Below, in pieces: positions 62,379 through 64,000 of a stretch of DNA of 64,000 bases; the stretch's first letter is position 1; each line of letters begins with the position of its first letter. The translations under genes and the position numbers were made by a program. Source of the DNA: Euonymus europaeus (taxonomy: Eukaryota; Streptophyta; Magnoliopsida; Celastrales; Celastraceae); contig OY756961.1 in assembly GCA_963580455.1 (NCBI GenBank), positions 16,721,001-16,785,000 on the forward strand, in the 5' to 3' direction. The notes below the pieces were generated by a model. That model worked only from the letters and a program-made list of their open reading frames with translations, ran no database searches and was not told where the DNA came from.

Positions 62379-64000
62379 GACCAACTTTCCTTCCGAAGTA
62401 GGCCAACTAGTTAAAAGCTCGTCTAGGAAGAGAGTTGGGAATTCCGAATCATCCAGGTTGTTCGCTGCACAATTTTTATTGTATTTTTATGTCAAAGTTT
62501 AGGAGAATAGGCTTCGCAGATTGTTTCGTTAATAAAAAGACCAACTTTCCTTCTTAATTGGGCAATAGGATTAAAAGCACCTCTTTCGAGAGACTTGAGC
62601 AATTCTTAACAGACAAAGCTTGTCGTTCTACACTTTTTATTGGTATCTTATGTCAAATGTTATGAGTATTGGTTTTGGAGATTCTTTTTGTACCAAAGGA
62701 CTATTTTTCATTCCGAAAGAGGCCAAATATTTAAAAGCTCGTCTAAGAAGAGAGTTGGGTAATTCCGAACCATCCAGGTTGTTCGGTATATATTTGTTAT
62801 TGTCATTTTATGTCAAATTTAAGGATTATGGGCTTCGTAGATTGTTTCGTTGAGAAAAGACAAACTTTAATTCTTAATTGGAAAATGGGGTTAAAGGTCG
62901 TCTTTCGGTTGACTTGAGCAATTCCGAACCAACAAAGCTTGTCGTTCTAGACATTTCATTGCCATTTTATATTAAATGTTACGAGTATTAGTTTCGCAGA
63001 TTGTTTGGGTGCGAAATGACCAACTTTCTATCCGAAGTAGGCCAAATCGTTAAAAGCTCATCTAAGAAGAGAGTTGTGTAATTCTGAATCATCTAGGTTG
63101 TTCCCTGTACAAATTTTTATTGTATTTTTATGTTAAATTTTAGGAGAATAGGCTTCGCAGATCGTTTCGTTGATAAAATGACCAACTTTCAATCTTAATT
63201 GGAGCACGGGGTTAAAGGTCGTCTTTTGGATGACTTGAGCAATTCCGAACCAACAAAGCTTGTTGTTCTAGACTTTTCGTTGGAATTTTATGTCAAATGT
63301 TACGAGTATTAGTTTCGCAGATTGTTTGGGTGCGAGAAGACCAACTTTCTATCCGAAGTAGGCCAAATCGTTAAAAGCTCCTCTAAGAAGAGAGTTGGGT
63401 AATTGCGAATCATCCAGGTTGTTCGCTGTACAATTTTTATTGTATTTTTATGTTAAATTTTCGGAGAATAGGCCTCGCAGATCGTTTCATTGACAAAAAG
63501 ACCAACTCTCCTTCTTAATTGGACAATAGGGTTAAAAGCTCCTCTTACGAGAGACTTGAGCAATTCTCAACCAACAAAGCTTGTCGTTCTACAATTTGTA
63601 TTCATCTATTATGTCAAATAATACGAGTATTGGTTTCATAGATTATTTTGGTGCCAAAGGACCAACTTTCGTTCCAAAGTAGGCCAAATTGTTAAAAGTT
63701 CCTCTTAGAAGACATTTCGGAAATTACAAACCATCTAGGTTGTTCGGTGTATATTTTGTATTGTCATTTTATGTCAAAGTTTAGGAGTATGGGCTTCGTA
63801 GATTGTTTCATTGGAAAAGACCAATTTTCCTTGTTACTTGGACCATGGGGTTAAAGGTCATCTTTCGGATGACTTGAGCAACTCCGAACCAAAAAAGCTT
63901 GTCGTTCTATACTTTTCATTAGTATTTTATGTCGAATGTTACGAGTATTAGTTTCGTAGACTGTTTTGGTGCGAAAAGACCAACTTTCCTTCCGCAGTAG

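Larger units (their letters stand above)
55079..64000 (+). repeat. satellite array, right-hand block with hybrid monomers
   Basis: Direct-orientation satellite running off the window. It contains larger repeats: segments at 57367, 60546 and 62620 correspond (offsets 3179 and 2074), and a GACATTT variant of the B monomer recurs near 56692, 61943 and 63712. Three more 167-bp B/A2 hybrid monomers occur, at 55512, 56959 and 62212. A short deletion in TTAGTTTTTGGTGC marks sites near 58381, 59331 and 61559. No gene or other insertion seen. Confidence 0.9.

Noticed and set aside
8237..62853. Dozens of 60-103 codon open frames in the satellite with similar translations.
   Set aside because: They recur with the monomer period, occur on both strands and start at arbitrary points. 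Some monomers are 159 bp, a multiple of 3, which keeps a frame open through adjacent monomers. No domain or coding constraint is visible.
8117..64000. CENP-B box-like similarity in TTTCGTTGACAAAAAG and TTTCGTTGAGAAAAG.
   Set aside because: Only the TTCGTTG part fits. The required CGGG half of the box is missing, so I do not claim a binding site.
6946..64000. CRISPR-like array of regular repeats.
   Set aside because: The repeats are contiguous 160-bp monomers without short repeat/unique spacer structure, in a plant context.
6946..64000. Calling the array a functional centromere.
   Set aside because: Monomer length and HOR structure fit, but pericentromeric, knob and subtelomeric satellites look alike in sequence. 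CENH3 data would be needed.

Overview
The window is plant nuclear heterochromatin. A decayed Ty1/copia LTR retrotransposon at the left edge (1-6945) borders, and on its right side inserts into, a very long tandem satellite array (6946-64000). Two solo LTRs interrupt the array. I see no host protein-coding gene, rRNA or tRNA gene, CRISPR array or prokaryotic signal. The plant assignment rests on the copia gag-pol motifs and on LTRs that resemble plant Maximus/SIRE, Tekay-type and Tat-type elements. I do not recognise the satellite family or the species.

Left region: gag-pol of the copia element lies on the + strand in the order gag zinc knuckle, coiled-coil-like gag tail, protease, integrase, reverse transcriptase, RNase H. 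It is broken by stops and single-base frameshifts, so it is a pseudogene series. Polypurine tracts and a 1953-bp 3' LTR (4993-6945) follow. The 5' LTR and most of gag lie outside the window.

Satellite: monomers are about 160 bp (159, 161, 159 and 160 bp measured in one unit). Four diverged monomer types (called here A1, B1, A2, B2) form a higher-order repeat (HOR) of about 639 bp. About 53.5 kb of satellite would hold roughly 330 monomers. The first 1.15 kb (6946 to about 8098) is in the opposite orientation to the rest. On top of the HOR are larger tandem blocks: about 2.68/2.04 kb (15.06-19.78 kb), about 6.31 kb (23.8-38.0 kb), about 1.92 kb (42.3-46.6 kb) and a nearly identical 2877-bp pair (46.6-52.35 kb). 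Shared deletions and hybrid monomers act as family markers for the blocks.

Insertions in the array: a 2033-bp Ty3/gypsy-type solo LTR (10556-12588, target duplication TAACC) and a 1528-bp solo LTR read on the minus strand (53546-55073, target duplication TCTTT). Both interrupt single monomers, and the satellite resumes in register. The layout fits a centromeric, pericentromeric or knob-type array growing by unequal exchange, with retroelements inserted and trimmed to solo LTRs. The sequence alone cannot say whether it is a functional centromere. The short open frames in the satellite are repeat translations, not genes.
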